Shown: positions 44,219 to 53,698 of the stretch, piece by piece | How positions within the stretch are numbered: position 1 is the stretch's first letter | Layout of the letters: each line of letters starts with the position of its first letter | DNA from: Chryseobacterium rhizoplanae | GTDB taxonomy: Bacteria > Bacteroidota > Bacteroidia > Flavobacteriales > Weeksellaceae | DNA length: 64,000 nucleotides | Reading direction: 5' to 3' | Assembly (NCBI RefSeq): GCF_900182655.1 | Contig: NZ_FXTC01000001.1 | Coordinates: 248,001 to 312,000 of the forward strand | Position numbers and translations under genes: made by a program | Notes under the pieces: model-generated | What the model saw: only the letters and a program-made list of their open reading frames with translations | Databases searched by the model: none | Told to the model about the DNA's origin: nothing

Positions 44219-44986
44219 ATGAAACAACCACTATTATTTTTCTCAACCGGATACTTTATCTATATTGGGCGTGCTATTGACACTGTTGTTCACGAGCATC
44301 ATGCTATACAGATTGCTATAAGCCTTGAGGACGAAATAGAAGTGATTTCATCCGGTTCCGTTCTTAAAAATAAAGCGGTTATCATCAATTCTGATGAACC
44401 TCATGAATGCAGAACTTACAACAATGAATTCCTGCTGATCAATATTGATCCTGAATGTAAAATAGGTGCCGGACTTAAGAAAAATTATCTGTCCGGGAAA
44501 AAAATAACAATATTACCGGAAACCATTATAGATGAACTATTGATAGGTATAAAGCCTTTGCTGGAGGAGAATACATCTGCTGACTCTATTTTTAATATAA
44601 TACTTCAATTCCTTCAGAAACTGTCGGATACCGATGGAAACAAGAGAATGGATGAAAGGATCGTCAGAGTTCTGGAGGTTCTTAAGCAACCCGGGCATGA
44701 ACCATTAAAGATTGAAAGTTTATCAGCTTTAGCTTATCTTTCTCCAAGCAGACTCATTCATTTGTTTACAGAACAGGTTGGCATTCCTGTGAGAAAATAT
44801 ATTCTTTGGACACGACTTTTAACCGCATTACAGTATATCATAGACGGCTGTAATATCACAGATGCAGCCCTGGAAGCAGGGTTTTCAGATACTCCACATT
44901 TCAACCGAACGTTCAAGAGGATGTTCGGGCAGGCTCCCACACTGTTGTTGCAGAATAGCCGAATCATACAAGCTTATATAAAATAG
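44219..44986 (+). CDS. AraC family transcriptional regulator
   Basis: 255 residues. An N-terminal cupin-like sensor (HEHHAIQIAISLEDEIEV, SDEPHECRTY) is followed by a two-HTH AraC domain (about 150-250): LSALAYLSPSRLIHLFTEQVGIPVRKY and ITDAALEAGFSDTPHFNRTFKRMFG. Ligand unknown. Candidate regulator of the divergent serine hydrolase. Confidence 0.9.
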   Translation: MKQPLLFFSTGYFIYIGRAIDTVVHEHHAIQIAISLEDEIEVISSGSVLKNKAVIINSDEPHECRTYNNEFLLINIDPECKIGAGLKKNYLSGKKITILPETIIDELLIGIKPLLEENTSADSIFNIILQFLQKLSDTDGNKRMDERIVRVLEVLKQPGHEPLKIESLSALAYLSPSRLIHLFTEQVGIPVRKYILWTRLLTALQYIIDGCNITDAALEAGFSDTPHFNRTFKRMFGQAPTLLLQNSRIIQAYIK

Positions 44987-45024
44987 GTGCAGCATCTTTG
45001 CCTATATAATTTAAATCTGATATT

Positions 45025-45684
45025 ATGTATGCCATTAACCATGCTGCAACAGCTTTGTTGATTAAAAAAAACAATCCCAAACTTCCATTGTTCCCACTGT
45101 TGGTTTCCGTACAGCTTGTAGAAGTATTCTGGGTATTTTTCAACTATCTGGGTTGGGAACACTTTTCAATCTCGGGGGGTAGGGTACATCTTGACTTTCT
45201 GCCATATTCACATTCTGTTTTTTCAGGAATTGCTGCTGCGGTACTTTCATTTTGTGTGATCAACTGGGGGTATAAAAACAGGAAATTAGCGTTGGCATTT
45301 GCCATTGGCGTCCTGTCTCATGTTGTCATTGATGTGATTTTTCATGAGAAAGATATTCAGCTGTCGCCATTCTCTGCCAAACCGGTTTTAGGGCTGGGAA
45401 TTCTGGATTATCCCATTCTGAATTTCATTATTGAGTTTGCTTATGGGATATTTTGCTGGTGGTATTTTAAAGGCAATAAAGCATTGCTCTGGGTAATTAT
45501 TATATTCAATATTATAGACCTGCCGATTATGCTGGCACACGGTGATGCACTGAATCCTTTTGTCCGTTATCCTTTCCTTCTGCCATCGGTTATATTATTC
45601 CAGATCCTTATTACATGGTATTTTGTTTACCGATATGCCCATTCAAAAGATGACAAGAATGAATCTGTTATGAATGAAATATAA
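45025..45684 (+). CDS. Membrane protein related to YdjM-type metal-dependent hydrolases
   Basis: 219 residues with five to six membrane helices. The family pattern of an N-terminal His segment (YAINHAATALLI), DFLPYSHS near residue 60 and SHVVIDVIFHEKD near 100 suggests a membrane-embedded metal site. Function unknown. It starts 38 bp after the AraC gene. Confidence 0.75.
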   Translation: MYAINHAATALLIKKNNPKLPLFPLLVSVQLVEVFWVFFNYLGWEHFSISGGRVHLDFLPYSHSVFSGIAAAVLSFCVINWGYKNRKLALAFAIGVLSHVVIDVIFHEKDIQLSPFSAKPVLGLGILDYPILNFIIEFAYGIFCWWYFKGNKALLWVIIIFNIIDLPIMLAHGDALNPFVRYPFLLPSVILFQILITWYFVYRYAHSKDDKNESVMNEI

Positions 45685-45701
45685 GCATAGATGACATGTA
45701 G

Positions 45702-45734
45702 AAAACCTCAATATACATATTATATTGAGGTTTT
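45702..45734. terminator. Bidirectional terminator
   Basis: AAAACCTCAATATA (45702-45715) and TATATTGAGGTTTT (45721-45734) form a perfect 14-bp stem between convergent genes. Confidence 0.9.
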
Positions 45735-45746
45735 TGACTTTATCAG

Positions 45747-46241
45747 CTATTTGGGCTGATTGAACATATACCGCGAAATTTTCCAACTTCCGTTTTCATT
45801 TTTCATCAGGAAAAATTCCCTGTTTAATTCATCTGTTTTCTGATTGTTGGCATGTATAAGCTGTGTTCCATTTGACTGTGTACGGACAAACGCAATACTA
45901 TCTGATAATATAATTTCTTCAACCCTGAACGTTACATTAAGCTGGATGGCCTTAAACACATTTTCGTAGGCCGTTGTAAGTTCTGATGTTCCGGCTGCTG
46001 TTGGCAGTCCGGTTGGCATAAAAATACCATCAGATGTATATTGGTGAACGGCCTGTTCTACATTTGACTTGTTAAGGGCATCAAAGTAAATACCTAATGA
46101 TTTTTCTATTTCAGTTTTTGCTGTTTTATTTTCCATTGTTGTCGAATTAAGAGTTGTGGAATTAACTTGTTTCTTATTTTTGTCGCTTTGACAGGCTGTT
46201 AAAGTGAATAGCAGTACTGCTAATGAGATGATTACTTTCAT
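45747..46241 (-). CDS. NTF2-like (DUF4440/SgcJ type) lipoprotein
   Basis: 164 residues with lipobox LTAC (Cys at about 17), a Lys/Asn/Thr-rich linker, then an NTF2-like domain (IEKSLGIYFDALNKSNVEQAVHQYTSDG ... WKISRYMFNQ). Probably a small-molecule-binding or enzyme-like cone fold on the membrane. It follows the NAD(P)-binding gene by 12 bp in one operon. Confidence 0.82.
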   Translation of the reverse strand: MKVIISLAVLLFTLTACQSDKNKKQVNSTTLNSTTMENKTAKTEIEKSLGIYFDALNKSNVEQAVHQYTSDGIFMPTGLPTAAGTSELTTAYENVFKAIQLNVTFRVEEIILSDSIAFVRTQSNGTQLIHANNQKTDELNREFFLMKNENGSWKISRYMFNQPK

Positions 46242-46253
46242 AAAGCAAAAGTG

Positions 46254-46928
46254 TTATTCTTTGGATTGGTTAAGTGCATTTTTGGCTTCCTCAAGAGTTA
46301 CCGGTTTGCCTAATCCACCATATTCATGCAGGTCACCGAATACTTCAATGCGGATAGACTGACTGATACTTCCTATATGCAGAGGTTCAAAACCGCTGTC
46401 AGTAATCAGTTCTTCAATATACTTATTGCTGTTGATGCTGTCTGAAGCATAAAAAAGTACTTTTCTTTCAGGCTCTGAAAATGCAGATCCGGATAAAGAA
46501 GCGGCTCCCAATGTTCCAAATGCTTTGATAAAGCTGGCATCTTTTGGAACTAAAGATAAAAGAGTCTGGCCGGCAGAAGTATCTTTATCGATAATCTTTT
46601 TAAATCCTCCGTTTTCATCCGGGGCAATAGGATTCGAGACATCTACGATAATTTTTCCTTTCAGTTCTTCAGCGTATTGTTTTAGAAACTCTTTAATTTT
46701 ATCAAAATAAATTGCAGGAATAATCACATCTGCATGATCAATTGCCTTGGAAATTTCTTCCGCACTGGCAAGATCGCCCAGTTCTCTGGCAAAATTTTCC
46801 GCCTTTTCAATCTCCCTTGAAGATACAATAACCGGATGGCTGCCTTTTACAAGATTGGCGGCAATAGCTTTGCCAATGTTTCCTAAGCCTATAATGGCAA
46901 TTTTTGTTTTTGGATTTTTTGTGTTCAT
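46254..46928 (-). CDS. NADPH-dependent F420 reductase-like oxidoreductase
   Basis: 224 residues, Rossmann fold with IAIIGLGNIGKAIAANLV (GxGxxG) at the start and VSNPIAPDENGGF near residue 110, typical of the F420:NADP oxidoreductase / 6-phosphogluconate-like family. The real cofactor partner is unknown as Bacteroidota generally lack F420. Cotranscribed with the NTF2-like lipoprotein. Confidence 0.82.
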   Translation of the reverse strand: MNTKNPKTKIAIIGLGNIGKAIAANLVKGSHPVIVSSREIEKAENFARELGDLASAEEISKAIDHADVIIPAIYFDKIKEFLKQYAEELKGKIIVDVSNPIAPDENGGFKKIIDKDTSAGQTLLSLVPKDASFIKAFGTLGAASLSGSAFSEPERKVLFYASDSINSNKYIEELITDSGFEPLHIGSISQSIRIEVFGDLHEYGGLGKPVTLEEAKNALNQSKE

Positions 46929-47043
46929 TACTTTGTTTTAAAAAATTGGTTGTCAATATTGACTCCACAAAGTTGCAATGAACTCTTATTTGCTGCCTAT
47001 AAGATAGGATAAGAAATACCCTTAATGTAGATTAAGGGTACAG

Positions 47044-47643
47044 CTATTTTTTAAATCGTCCGTTCTTTATTTTACTCAGAAATTCGGCAGTTACACCCAG
47101 ATAGGAAGCGATTTGTGTATTAGGTAATCTCTTCGCTAAATGAGGATATTGACTGATAAAACTTTCATACCGGTCCAGAGCAGTAGTACTAAATGTTTGC
47201 AATAAACGGTCCTGAAGTTCAATATATTTGTTTTCAATGATTACACGGAAGTTTCTGTCAAATTTTGGATAATGGGTATATAAAAACCATAAATCCCCTT
47301 TGGAAATCTGTAACACGACCGATGGCTCAATCGCTTCAATAAACAGTTTTGAAGGTATTTCCTTGTGAAGACTGCCAATATCTGAAATCCAGTCATCTTC
47401 TGTTGCAAAAACAAGATTGTGTTCTACACCTTTATCATCCACACCATACATTTTGAAGCAGCCGCTTTGTACATAGGTAAAATATTTGCATACATCTCCT
47501 TCCTGCAAAAGAAACTGTCTGCGTTTAATTTTCCTTTCAGTTACACGGTCTTTTAAAGCCTGTATTTCTTCATTGTTTAGAGGAAGATACTTTTTAAAAT
47601 GATTGATGATATTTTCCAAATGATAGACGTTATTACCATTCAA
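47044..47643 (-). CDS. Crp/Fnr family regulator
   Basis: 199 residues. Cyclic-nucleotide-binding-like barrel (RRQFLLQEGDVCKYFTYVQSG near 38-58), dimer helix, and winged HTH with RLPNTQIASYLGVTAEFLSKI at the end. It is upstream of the oxidoreductase/NTF2 pair on the same strand and probably controls it. The decayed Crp end at 26361-26513 is a relative in a similar gene setting. Confidence 0.88.
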   Translation of the reverse strand: MNGNNVYHLENIINHFKKYLPLNNEEIQALKDRVTERKIKRRQFLLQEGDVCKYFTYVQSGCFKMYGVDDKGVEHNLVFATEDDWISDIGSLHKEIPSKLFIEAIEPSVVLQISKGDLWFLYTHYPKFDRNFRVIIENKYIELQDRLLQTFSTTALDRYESFISQYPHLAKRLPNTQIASYLGVTAEFLSKIKNGRFKK

Positions 47644-47686
47644 ATATACAAAATGAGAACAGTATAGCTGTGATAATGTATTTACT

Positions 47687-48718
47687 TTAGTGATACCATT
47701 TCTTTTTCATGAGCAAACCTGCTTTCACCAGTAATATGAGTACAGGGACTTCTACAAGAGGGCCAATTACTCCTACAAAAGCCTGTGGAGAATGAATACC
47801 AAAGACTGAAATGGCAACCGCTATGGCCAGTTCAAAATTATTTCCTGTAGCTGTAAAGGCTATAGAAGCATTTTTATCATATGGAATTTTTAACGCCTTA
47901 TTTATTATAAAGCTCACAAAAAACATGAGAATAAAATAGATGATTAATGGGATTGCCACTTTTACCACATCCATGGGTAGCTCCACTATTTTAGACCCTT
48001 TTAAGCTGAACATCAATATGATGGTAAATAACAGCGCAAATAAGGTAACGGGAGATATCTGAGGGATAAATTTTGTGTTGTACCATACTGTACCTTTTGA
48101 TTTTATCAATAAATGACGGGTAAGAAAACCTGCTAAAAAAGGAATCCCCAGGTAAATAAGTACACTTTCTATGGTATCTTTCATAGAGACATTTACATTA
48201 AAACTGGTGAGACCCAGCTGATGAGGCAGTATTGTAATAAACAGCCAGATCATAAAGCTATAAGTAAACATCTGAAAAATACTGTTTAAAGCAACCAGTA
48301 AGGCTGCGTATTCTCGATTCCCTTTGGCCAGATCATTCCAGACGATGACCATCGCGATACACCTTGCCAGTCCGATAAGAATCAGACCTGCCATATAATC
48401 AGGTTCATTCCTTAAAAAGAGGATTGCTAGACCAAACATCAGAACGGGACCGATGATCCAGTTGAGAAATAAAGAAATACCTATGATTTTTTTATCTTTA
48501 AATGCCAAAGGTAAAAGAGAGTAATCAACCTTAGCCAGAGGTGGATACATCATCAGAATAAGCCCTGCTGCCAGGGGAATATTTGTAGTCCCTACGGATA
48601 ATGAGTTGATCATATCGGGAATGACAGGGAAAATATGTCCCAGACCAATACCTGTGGCCATCGCCAGAAATATCCATAAAGTAAGATAGTGATCAAGAAA
48701 TTTCAATCGTGGCCTCAT
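47687..48718 (-). CDS. acr3: ACR3-family arsenite efflux permease
   Basis: 343 residues, about ten membrane helices. [11 protein letters not shown] near residue 58, [13 protein letters not shown] near 118 (the conserved Cys of ACR3 that is needed for arsenite transport) and [20 protein letters not shown] near 285 are family hallmarks. Exports arsenite across the inner membrane. Last gene of the arsenic operon, 2 bp after the reductase gene. Confidence 0.94.
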   Translation of the reverse strand: MRPRLKFLDHYLTLWIFLAMATGIGLGHIFPVIPDMINSLSVGTTNIPLAAGLILMMYPPLAKVDYSLLPLAFKDKKIIGISLFLNWIIGPVLMFGLAILFLRNEPDYMAGLILIGLARCIAMVIVWNDLAKGNREYAALLVALNSIFQMFTYSFMIWLFITILPHQLGLTSFNVNVSMKDTIESVLIYLGIPFLAGFLTRHLLIKSKGTVWYNTKFIPQISPVTLFALLFTIILMFSLKGSKIVELPMDVVKVAIPLIIYFILMFFVSFIINKALKIPYDKNASIAFTATGNNFELAIAVAISVFGIHSPQAFVGVIGPLVEVPVLILLVKAGLLMKKKWYH

Positions 48719-48720
48719 AG

Positions 48721-49332
48721 TTACTTCCTGATTTTTGAAAAAACATAAAACATTTCTGTGGCAATCTGTAAGCTTCTTTCAGCATATACGGCGGTTTGTG
48801 CGGGAGTATTGTCTGAGAGCTTAGGATCTTCAAACGTAATCGGAATTCTTTTCTCAGCTCCAGGAATAAACGGACATCCATCATCTGCCTGTGAGCATGT
48901 CATAATTGCAGCAAATCCGGAAACAGGATTGAAGTGGCTATCGTATTTTTTGGAAAAGCCAATGACAGGCATAGTATTGTCATCATATTTTACGGCATAC
49001 ACAGGATTGTTTGTCTCTGCCAGGCTGAAAATCATAAAACCCTGTTCATCCAAAGTTTCCACAATCTTAGGGAATAAGGCTGTTGTTTCCGTTCCTCCGG
49101 AATAACACTGAACTCCGGGAATTGTAAAATAAGAAGCAGCGGCCTGGGCCCATATCTGAGCTAAATGGCTTCGACGTGAATTGTGGGTACAGATAAAGTT
49201 CAGATTGATTTCTTTTCCCTCAGTCACTTTTTGCTGGATAAAATCCATTAGTGGTTGCAGTACTTTTTTTCGGTCCGTGGTTATTTCTTCCCAATGTAAA
49301 GATTGGATTGTGTTTAATAATTTTTGAATCAT
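48721..49332 (-). CDS. arsC: Low-molecular-weight phosphatase-type arsenate reductase
   Basis: 203 residues from the Met at 49332, chosen because it avoids overlap with the upstream gene and starts just before the conserved region. The P-loop CTHNSRRS (Cys48, CX5R type) and [21 protein letters not shown] are as in Bacteroidota protein-tyrosine-phosphatase-like arsenate reductases. It would reduce arsenate to arsenite for export by ACR3. It is longer than E. coli Wzb-type phosphatases. Confidence 0.88.
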   Translation of the reverse strand: MIQKLLNTIQSLHWEEITTDRKKVLQPLMDFIQQKVTEGKEINLNFICTHNSRRSHLAQIWAQAAASYFTIPGVQCYSGGTETTALFPKIVETLDEQGFMIFSLAETNNPVYAVKYDDNTMPVIGFSKKYDSHFNPVSGFAAIMTCSQADDGCPFIPGAEKRIPITFEDPKLSDNTPAQTAVYAERSLQIATEMFYVFSKIRK

Positions 49333-49343
49333 AATTTTCTGTT

Positions 49344-49817
49344 TTATGAGCAGCAACCTGAAGCCGGTGTGCAGCAAGATGATTGATTTCCCGTTAGTTC
49401 AGATAGATTTTTCTTTTGTTTGTCAGGAATTCCACAAGCTTCCCGGGCAAGGCAGGCTGTAGTCTTGTTTTTTAAAACAAAGGTTTTACCATTAAAATCC
49501 AGATCATATTTACCGATTGTTTCATTTTGATACTCAACCTCAATGTCTGAATCTTCTATTCCTAATTTTTCCTCTGAAAGCTGGATAATATGCAGCAATT
49601 TACCGGGCTTCAACCGATGTTCGTAGTCATCAGCATTCCACAGCTGGAAGTTGACAGCTTTTTCATTGCGGATTACACCCCCACAATCAATAAAGCTTTT
49701 TATTATCTGACCTATTTCTGTCACATGGAAATGCTCAGGAACAAAAGAGCCGTTTTCTAATTGAAATTCCACATTTTCAAGGGTAAGCAGAATTTCTTTG
49801 ATTTCGGATAATTTCAT
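49344..49817 (-). CDS. DUF6428 family protein with C-terminal cysteine pairs
   Basis: 157 residues, soluble. It is known as a companion of Bacteroidota ars operons, function not established. The C-terminal tail SSCCTPASGCCS carries two adjacent Cys pairs, and TACLAREACGIP two more Cys, suggesting binding of arsenite or another soft metal. First gene of the second ars transcription unit, behind its own operator. Confidence 0.72.
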   Translation of the reverse strand: MKLSEIKEILLTLENVEFQLENGSFVPEHFHVTEIGQIIKSFIDCGGVIRNEKAVNFQLWNADDYEHRLKPGKLLHIIQLSEEKLGIEDSDIEVEYQNETIGKYDLDFNGKTFVLKNKTTACLAREACGIPDKQKKNLSELTGNQSSCCTPASGCCS

Positions 49818-49855
49818 AATAAGATAAAATTTCAGATGTTAAATTTATTAATGTT

Positions 49856-49873
49856 ATATTGCAATATTACGAT
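49856..49873. promoter_or_regulatory. ArsR operator 2
   Basis: ATATTGCAATATTACGAT, identical to 50240-50257, located 38 bp upstream of the DUF6428 start and downstream of the arsR terminator. The core ATATTGCAATAT is palindromic. Confidence 0.75.
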
Positions 49874-49883
49874 GATTTATTGT

Positions 49884-49907
49884 TAAAAAAAATGCTTTAA
49901 CAGCATT
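49884..49907 (-). terminator. Intrinsic terminator after arsR
   Basis: On the minus strand AATGCT (49907-49902), loop GTTAA containing the arsR stop, AGCATT (49896-49891), then a T-run. It isolates arsR from the rest of the operon. Confidence 0.65.
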
Positions 49908-50226
49908 GTTTTATATTGACATCCTGATTAAAAAACAGGTTGAATTCACTTTGAACCTGCTTCCACATACTTTCATTAATGCAGTAGCAGACAGATTTTC
50001 CTTCAATTGAGCCTTTGATGAGATCAATATTTTTCAGTTCTTTTAAATGTTGAGAAATGGTAGCCTGCGCTAAACCAAGTTCTTCAACCAGATCGTTGCA
50101 GATGCATGCCTTTTGGTTGATGATATACTGTAAAATAGCTATTCTGGCAGGATGCCCCAAAACTTTAAGAAGAGAAGCCAACCTGTTCTGCTCTTCGGTA
50201 TAGATTTCTGTTTTAGTAACTCCCAT
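49897..50226 (-). CDS. arsR: ArsR-family metalloregulatory repressor
   Basis: 109 residues, winged HTH (ACICNDLVEELGLAQATISQHLKELKNIDLI). Cys residues in KACICND near residue 41-43 and the C-terminal Cys-Cys are candidate arsenite ligands. It represses until As(III) binds. Two identical operators, one before arsR and one before the resistance genes, fit autoregulation and separate control of the operon. Confidence 0.92.
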   Translation of the reverse strand: MGVTKTEIYTEEQNRLASLLKVLGHPARIAILQYIINQKACICNDLVEELGLAQATISQHLKELKNIDLIKGSIEGKSVCYCINESMWKQVQSEFNLFFNQDVNIKQCC

Positions 50227-50239
50227 TTTTTTAATTTTA

Positions 50240-50257
50240 ATATTGCAATATTACGAT
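50240..50257. promoter_or_regulatory. ArsR operator 1
   Basis: ATATTGCAATATTACGAT 13 bp upstream of the arsR start; the extended AATATTGCAATATT is a 14-bp palindrome. Confidence 0.78.
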
Positions 50258-50329
50258 ATTAAATTGATGAAACAAAAAAATCATTGTTTTTTTATGAAGA
50301 GAATTCAATCAGTTGAAATAGGAGACAAA

Positions 50330-50361
50330 AAAAGATGAAGCAGAAATAAGCTTCATCTTTT
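50330..50361 (-). terminator. Terminator of the phosphodiesterase gene
   Basis: AAAAGATGAAGC (50330-50341) and GCTTCATCTTTT (50350-50361) form a perfect 12-bp stem just downstream of 50371. Confidence 0.85.
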
Positions 50362-50370
50362 GATCTGTTG

Positions 50371-51315
50371 TTATGGTAAATTAATCTTTTTACCTTGTTC
50401 CGGGAAAATATAATTTACTTTTAAAGGATTGTTTTTCAATAGCTCTTTTTTGATAAGTTCCGGATTATCACCCGTTGGTTTTCTATGTGTAACTACAATG
50501 TTGAGTCCTTCAAGATTGTTTTGTCCGGTTTTTTCTTTCAGCTTGCTTAGTTCTTCAATCAGAAGATTAGGGGTAAGGTGTCCGAACAGCAGATGTTCAG
50601 GCTGGCTGTTTGGGAAAGAAACTTCAATTAATATAGTATTTAACTGTCTTTTTTTAACAAGTGGAGCGATAGTGTTCCAAAGATGATCAAGACGGTCAGA
50701 CTTTTCTATTCGGTCAGCACCTGTATCGCCCAGATAAAGAAGGTAATGATCATCTCTTCTTACCAGTGCTGCACTGCTTTTATATGGGTTTACATGGCTC
50801 AGTTCATAGCCTGTTATAAAAAACGGAGTTTTAGGAGCCGGGATTTCAGTTCCTTCCTGAAGTTCGTTATAATGGTATTTTCCAAGAATTGGTTTTTGGC
50901 CCTGATCGGCAAAATTAATCCAGGTATCCGTGATAAAATAATGATTTTGCAAAATCTGAATCACTGGCGCTATAGCGAAAATATCCTTTTTAGAATCTGC
51001 CGGAGAGTTGATGATCAACCCTGATAAATGATCCAAATGCCCATGAGATACGAAATATCCTTTTATCTGATCTTTCAGAACCGTTTCTGCAGAACCGTCA
51101 AGACTTTTCATTTGAATCGCCTTTCGTATCCCTGCATTTACAGTACCTGCATCAAGGCACAGAAATGCATTGTCTTTCGGAGCGCCTACCAGATAGGCTG
51201 ATAAATTATCTTCCTGCTCTCCACCATAGATTCCTAAGGGAATAACATCAAAATTCTGTGCGTGGCAAACAATATTCAGAAGAAGAGCCAATAAAGAAAC
51301 TGCTGTTTTTTTCAT
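50371..51315 (-). CDS. Exported class II 3',5'-cyclic-nucleotide phosphodiesterase (metallo-beta-lactamase fold)
   Basis: About 314 residues from the Met at 51315, chosen because KKTAVSLLALLLNIVCHAQ is then a clean signal peptide. The metal site HGHLDH (near residue 90) and the class II pattern VSHGHLDHLSGLIINSP plus FGHLTPNLLIEEL near 230 fit PDE class II such as yeast PDE1 and Vibrio CpdP. It would hydrolyse cyclic nucleotides outside the cytoplasm, which suggests nucleotide scavenging. Confidence 0.82.
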   Translation of the reverse strand: MKKTAVSLLALLLNIVCHAQNFDVIPLGIYGGEQEDNLSAYLVGAPKDNAFLCLDAGTVNAGIRKAIQMKSLDGSAETVLKDQIKGYFVSHGHLDHLSGLIINSPADSKKDIFAIAPVIQILQNHYFITDTWINFADQGQKPILGKYHYNELQEGTEIPAPKTPFFITGYELSHVNPYKSSAALVRRDDHYLLYLGDTGADRIEKSDRLDHLWNTIAPLVKKRQLNTILIEVSFPNSQPEHLLFGHLTPNLLIEELSKLKEKTGQNNLEGLNIVVTHRKPTGDNPELIKKELLKNNPLKVNYIFPEQGKKINLP

Positions 51316-51467
51316 AATACGTAAACTGGAAACCATCCTTTACTTGATGGACAGAGCAAATTTACGCTATTTTTTGACGACTGCCTTTCTGTTGTAGTAA
51401 CAAATAGGATATAATGAGGTTAAGTATTTAAAAATCCAACTAAACAACACTTGTATATCAATATATA

Positions 51468-51496
51468 AAAGCCCGCTGAACAATCAGCAGGCTTTA
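51468..51496 (-). terminator. Terminator of the agmatine deiminase gene
   Basis: AAAGCCCGCTGA (51468-51479) pairs with TCAGCAGGCTTT (51484-51495) with one mismatch, 20 bp downstream of the gene end. Confidence 0.75.
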
Positions 51497-51515
51497 TCTA
51501 TTGGGAAATTTGTTT

Positions 51516-52637
51516 TTATTGAGGCTGCTGCTGTGTTACACAATGTACCATTCCGCCATTGGCAAATAAATTACGGCAGTCTATTCCAACAACCTGTTTA
51601 CCGGGGTACAGCTGTTGAATGATATTATTGGCAACAGCATCATTCGGATCATTATAATTAGGGACCAATACACGGTTGTTCGCAATATAATAATTGATGT
51701 AAGAAGCACGCCCTACATTTTTTCCGTAAGTGGTTATCACGTCATTTCTGGTTAACGGAACTTTTACGAACTGATAAGGAGAACCGTTTTTTGTGGTAGC
51801 ATCATATAACTGATCAATGTCGCTATCAGGAACCTGCCAGTAATTAAGATCATCAGGATTCATTGTGATAATAGTAGATGAATTTGCAAATCGGGCAAAA
51901 CCGTCAATATGCATATCAGTGATATCAAGACCCGCTTTTCCATTCAGCCAGATAAATTTAGTGACTCCTAAATTTTTGGTAAATATCGCTTCTGCCTGCT
52001 GTTGGGTCATTCCCGGGTTTCTGTTGTTATTAAGGATGGAGCTTTTACAGGCCATCAATACTCCGTTTCCGTCAATTTCCACACTTCCGCCTTCATTGAT
52101 CATCACAGAATTGAGATTGATCTTAGGGACATTGGTGTCTGCAGCTATTTTTGAAGGAATTGCATTACATCTGCTGTAATCGGCTTTATTACCCCAGCCG
52201 TTAAATCCCCAGTCCTGAATGAAAAGCTGGCCATTCTGATCCTTTACATAAATAGGCCCGTTATCTCTTACCCAGAAATCATCTGTCTGATAAAGTTTGA
52301 AATTGATATTGGTAAGGGGAATGCCGGCATTGTTTAATAACTCTGTAATACGAGCTTTTTCTACGCCATCATAAGCAATGATATGAACTTTTTCACTCTG
52401 TACCAGTTCTTTGGTCATTGCTACCCAGGTTGCATCCAATCGGTTACGGTAAGTTGTTCCATACTGATAATGATGGGGCCATTGAAGCCACGTTCCTTCG
52501 TGTGGAGCAGATTCTTCCGGCATTTTGTAAACAGCAGCACCGGAATTTGTTGTATCTGGTGGTTCTGGTAATTCTGTCTGAGAGCAGGAAAATAAAATAG
52601 CTGGTAATAACAGGGGCATGATTTTCTTTTTTTGCAT
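51516..52637 (-). CDS. Agmatine deiminase / peptidylarginine deiminase-like lipoprotein
   Basis: 373 residues of the guanidino-modifying superfamily. Lipobox FSCS (Cys about residue 18) predicts membrane anchoring, unusual against the cytosolic AguA. Substrate-site motifs WLQWPHHYQYG, DDFWVRDNGPIYV and HIDGFARF are present, and catalytic Cys366 sits in GGMVHCVTQ. It likely converts agmatine to N-carbamoylputrescine, or acts on Arg peptides, in the periplasm. Confidence 0.88.
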   Translation of the reverse strand: MQKKKIMPLLLPAILFSCSQTELPEPPDTTNSGAAVYKMPEESAPHEGTWLQWPHHYQYGTTYRNRLDATWVAMTKELVQSEKVHIIAYDGVEKARITELLNNAGIPLTNINFKLYQTDDFWVRDNGPIYVKDQNGQLFIQDWGFNGWGNKADYSRCNAIPSKIAADTNVPKINLNSVMINEGGSVEIDGNGVLMACKSSILNNNRNPGMTQQQAEAIFTKNLGVTKFIWLNGKAGLDITDMHIDGFARFANSSTIITMNPDDLNYWQVPDSDIDQLYDATTKNGSPYQFVKVPLTRNDVITTYGKNVGRASYINYYIANNRVLVPNYNDPNDAVANNIIQQLYPGKQVVGIDCRNLFANGGMVHCVTQQQPQ

Positions 52638-52706
52638 AATTGGTTGATTTTTAACAGGGCAAAATTAGATCGATGAAAATGTGAAAACTTGTCCCAAATT
52701 GACAAC

Positions 52707-53570
52707 TTATTTCAAAGGCAGTAAAATATAAGTCAGCTGTTCTTCCTGATTGTCTTCCTGTTCAATATGCTTTTCGTATTTTTCTATGATAGGAGAGTGT
52801 GAAAACTCAAGACCAGAATTAAAAATCCAGCGGGAATAGATTTTGGTGTACGTTTCGTCTATCGTTTCATAGCTGCCGGTATGGGTAAAGCGGGCATATT
52901 TACCACCGAATATTGTTTTTGAAGGCAGCTTTTTGTTAGCGGATTGTGTTGAAGAGCATGCATCGTACCGGCAGTTGATTTCCATTTTAATCAATGGTTC
53001 GTCTGCTATAATTCCAAAATATTCTGTTCCGGAACCAGGAAAATCATTTTGCATGAAGTTTTCCCACAATACTTCAATTTCATCATTGTTATAATAGGTT
53101 TTAACGCTTTGATAATATACCTGCATTGGCTTAATAAAGACAATTTCCGGTTCCAGCAATACATCGGATGTTAACGGAACAATCTCATCTTCACAAAGAA
53201 GCAGTTCCTTACCTAATCTTGCTGCTTTTGGAGAAATCCCGAAATGTTGCTTAAAAGCCTTAGAAAAAGAGGCAATATTGGCAAACCCTACTTCAATAGC
53301 AATTGTGGTGAGGTTTTCCTGCGTATAAAGAATTCTCTTATAAGCATTTTCTACCTTCAGTCTTTGCTGAAAAGCGCCTATGGTTTCTCCGCAGCTGTAC
53401 TTAAAAATACGTTGAATATTCCGGTAAGAATAATTCGAAATTTCTTCCAGTTCCTTTACAGAGACGGGCTGATCATAATTTTTTTCCATGAAATTGATGA
53501 CTCTGTAAATACAGTTCAGGTTCTCTTCCATAAGCTTGAAGTTTTCAGAAAAATAAAGTCTGAAATTCAT
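52707..53570 (-). CDS. AraC family regulator with GyrI-like effector domain
   Basis: 287 residues. N-terminal AraC HTH pair (about 22-120, VSVKELEEISNYSYRNIQRIFKYSCGET and LTTIAIEVGFANIASFSKAFKQHFGISP) is followed by a GyrI-like small-molecule-binding domain (about 145-285), the Rob/BltR arrangement. An alternative start is the Met 13 residues in. Lies upstream of the deiminase on the same strand with a 69 bp gap. Confidence 0.88.
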   Translation of the reverse strand: MNFRLYFSENFKLMEENLNCIYRVINFMEKNYDQPVSVKELEEISNYSYRNIQRIFKYSCGETIGAFQQRLKVENAYKRILYTQENLTTIAIEVGFANIASFSKAFKQHFGISPKAARLGKELLLCEDEIVPLTSDVLLEPEIVFIKPMQVYYQSVKTYYNNDEIEVLWENFMQNDFPGSGTEYFGIIADEPLIKMEINCRYDACSSTQSANKKLPSKTIFGGKYARFTHTGSYETIDETYTKIYSRWIFNSGLEFSHSPIIEKYEKHIEQEDNQEEQLTYILLPLK

Positions 53571-53698
53571 TACAAATAAAAGAAATAAAAAAATATCTCA
53601 GCAAAATTGTATTTTAGCTTTCAGTAAAAATAGATCCGGAAACCATAATTTTTACTATTTTAAAGACAAAAAAACAACTAAAAAACTTGAAATATACC

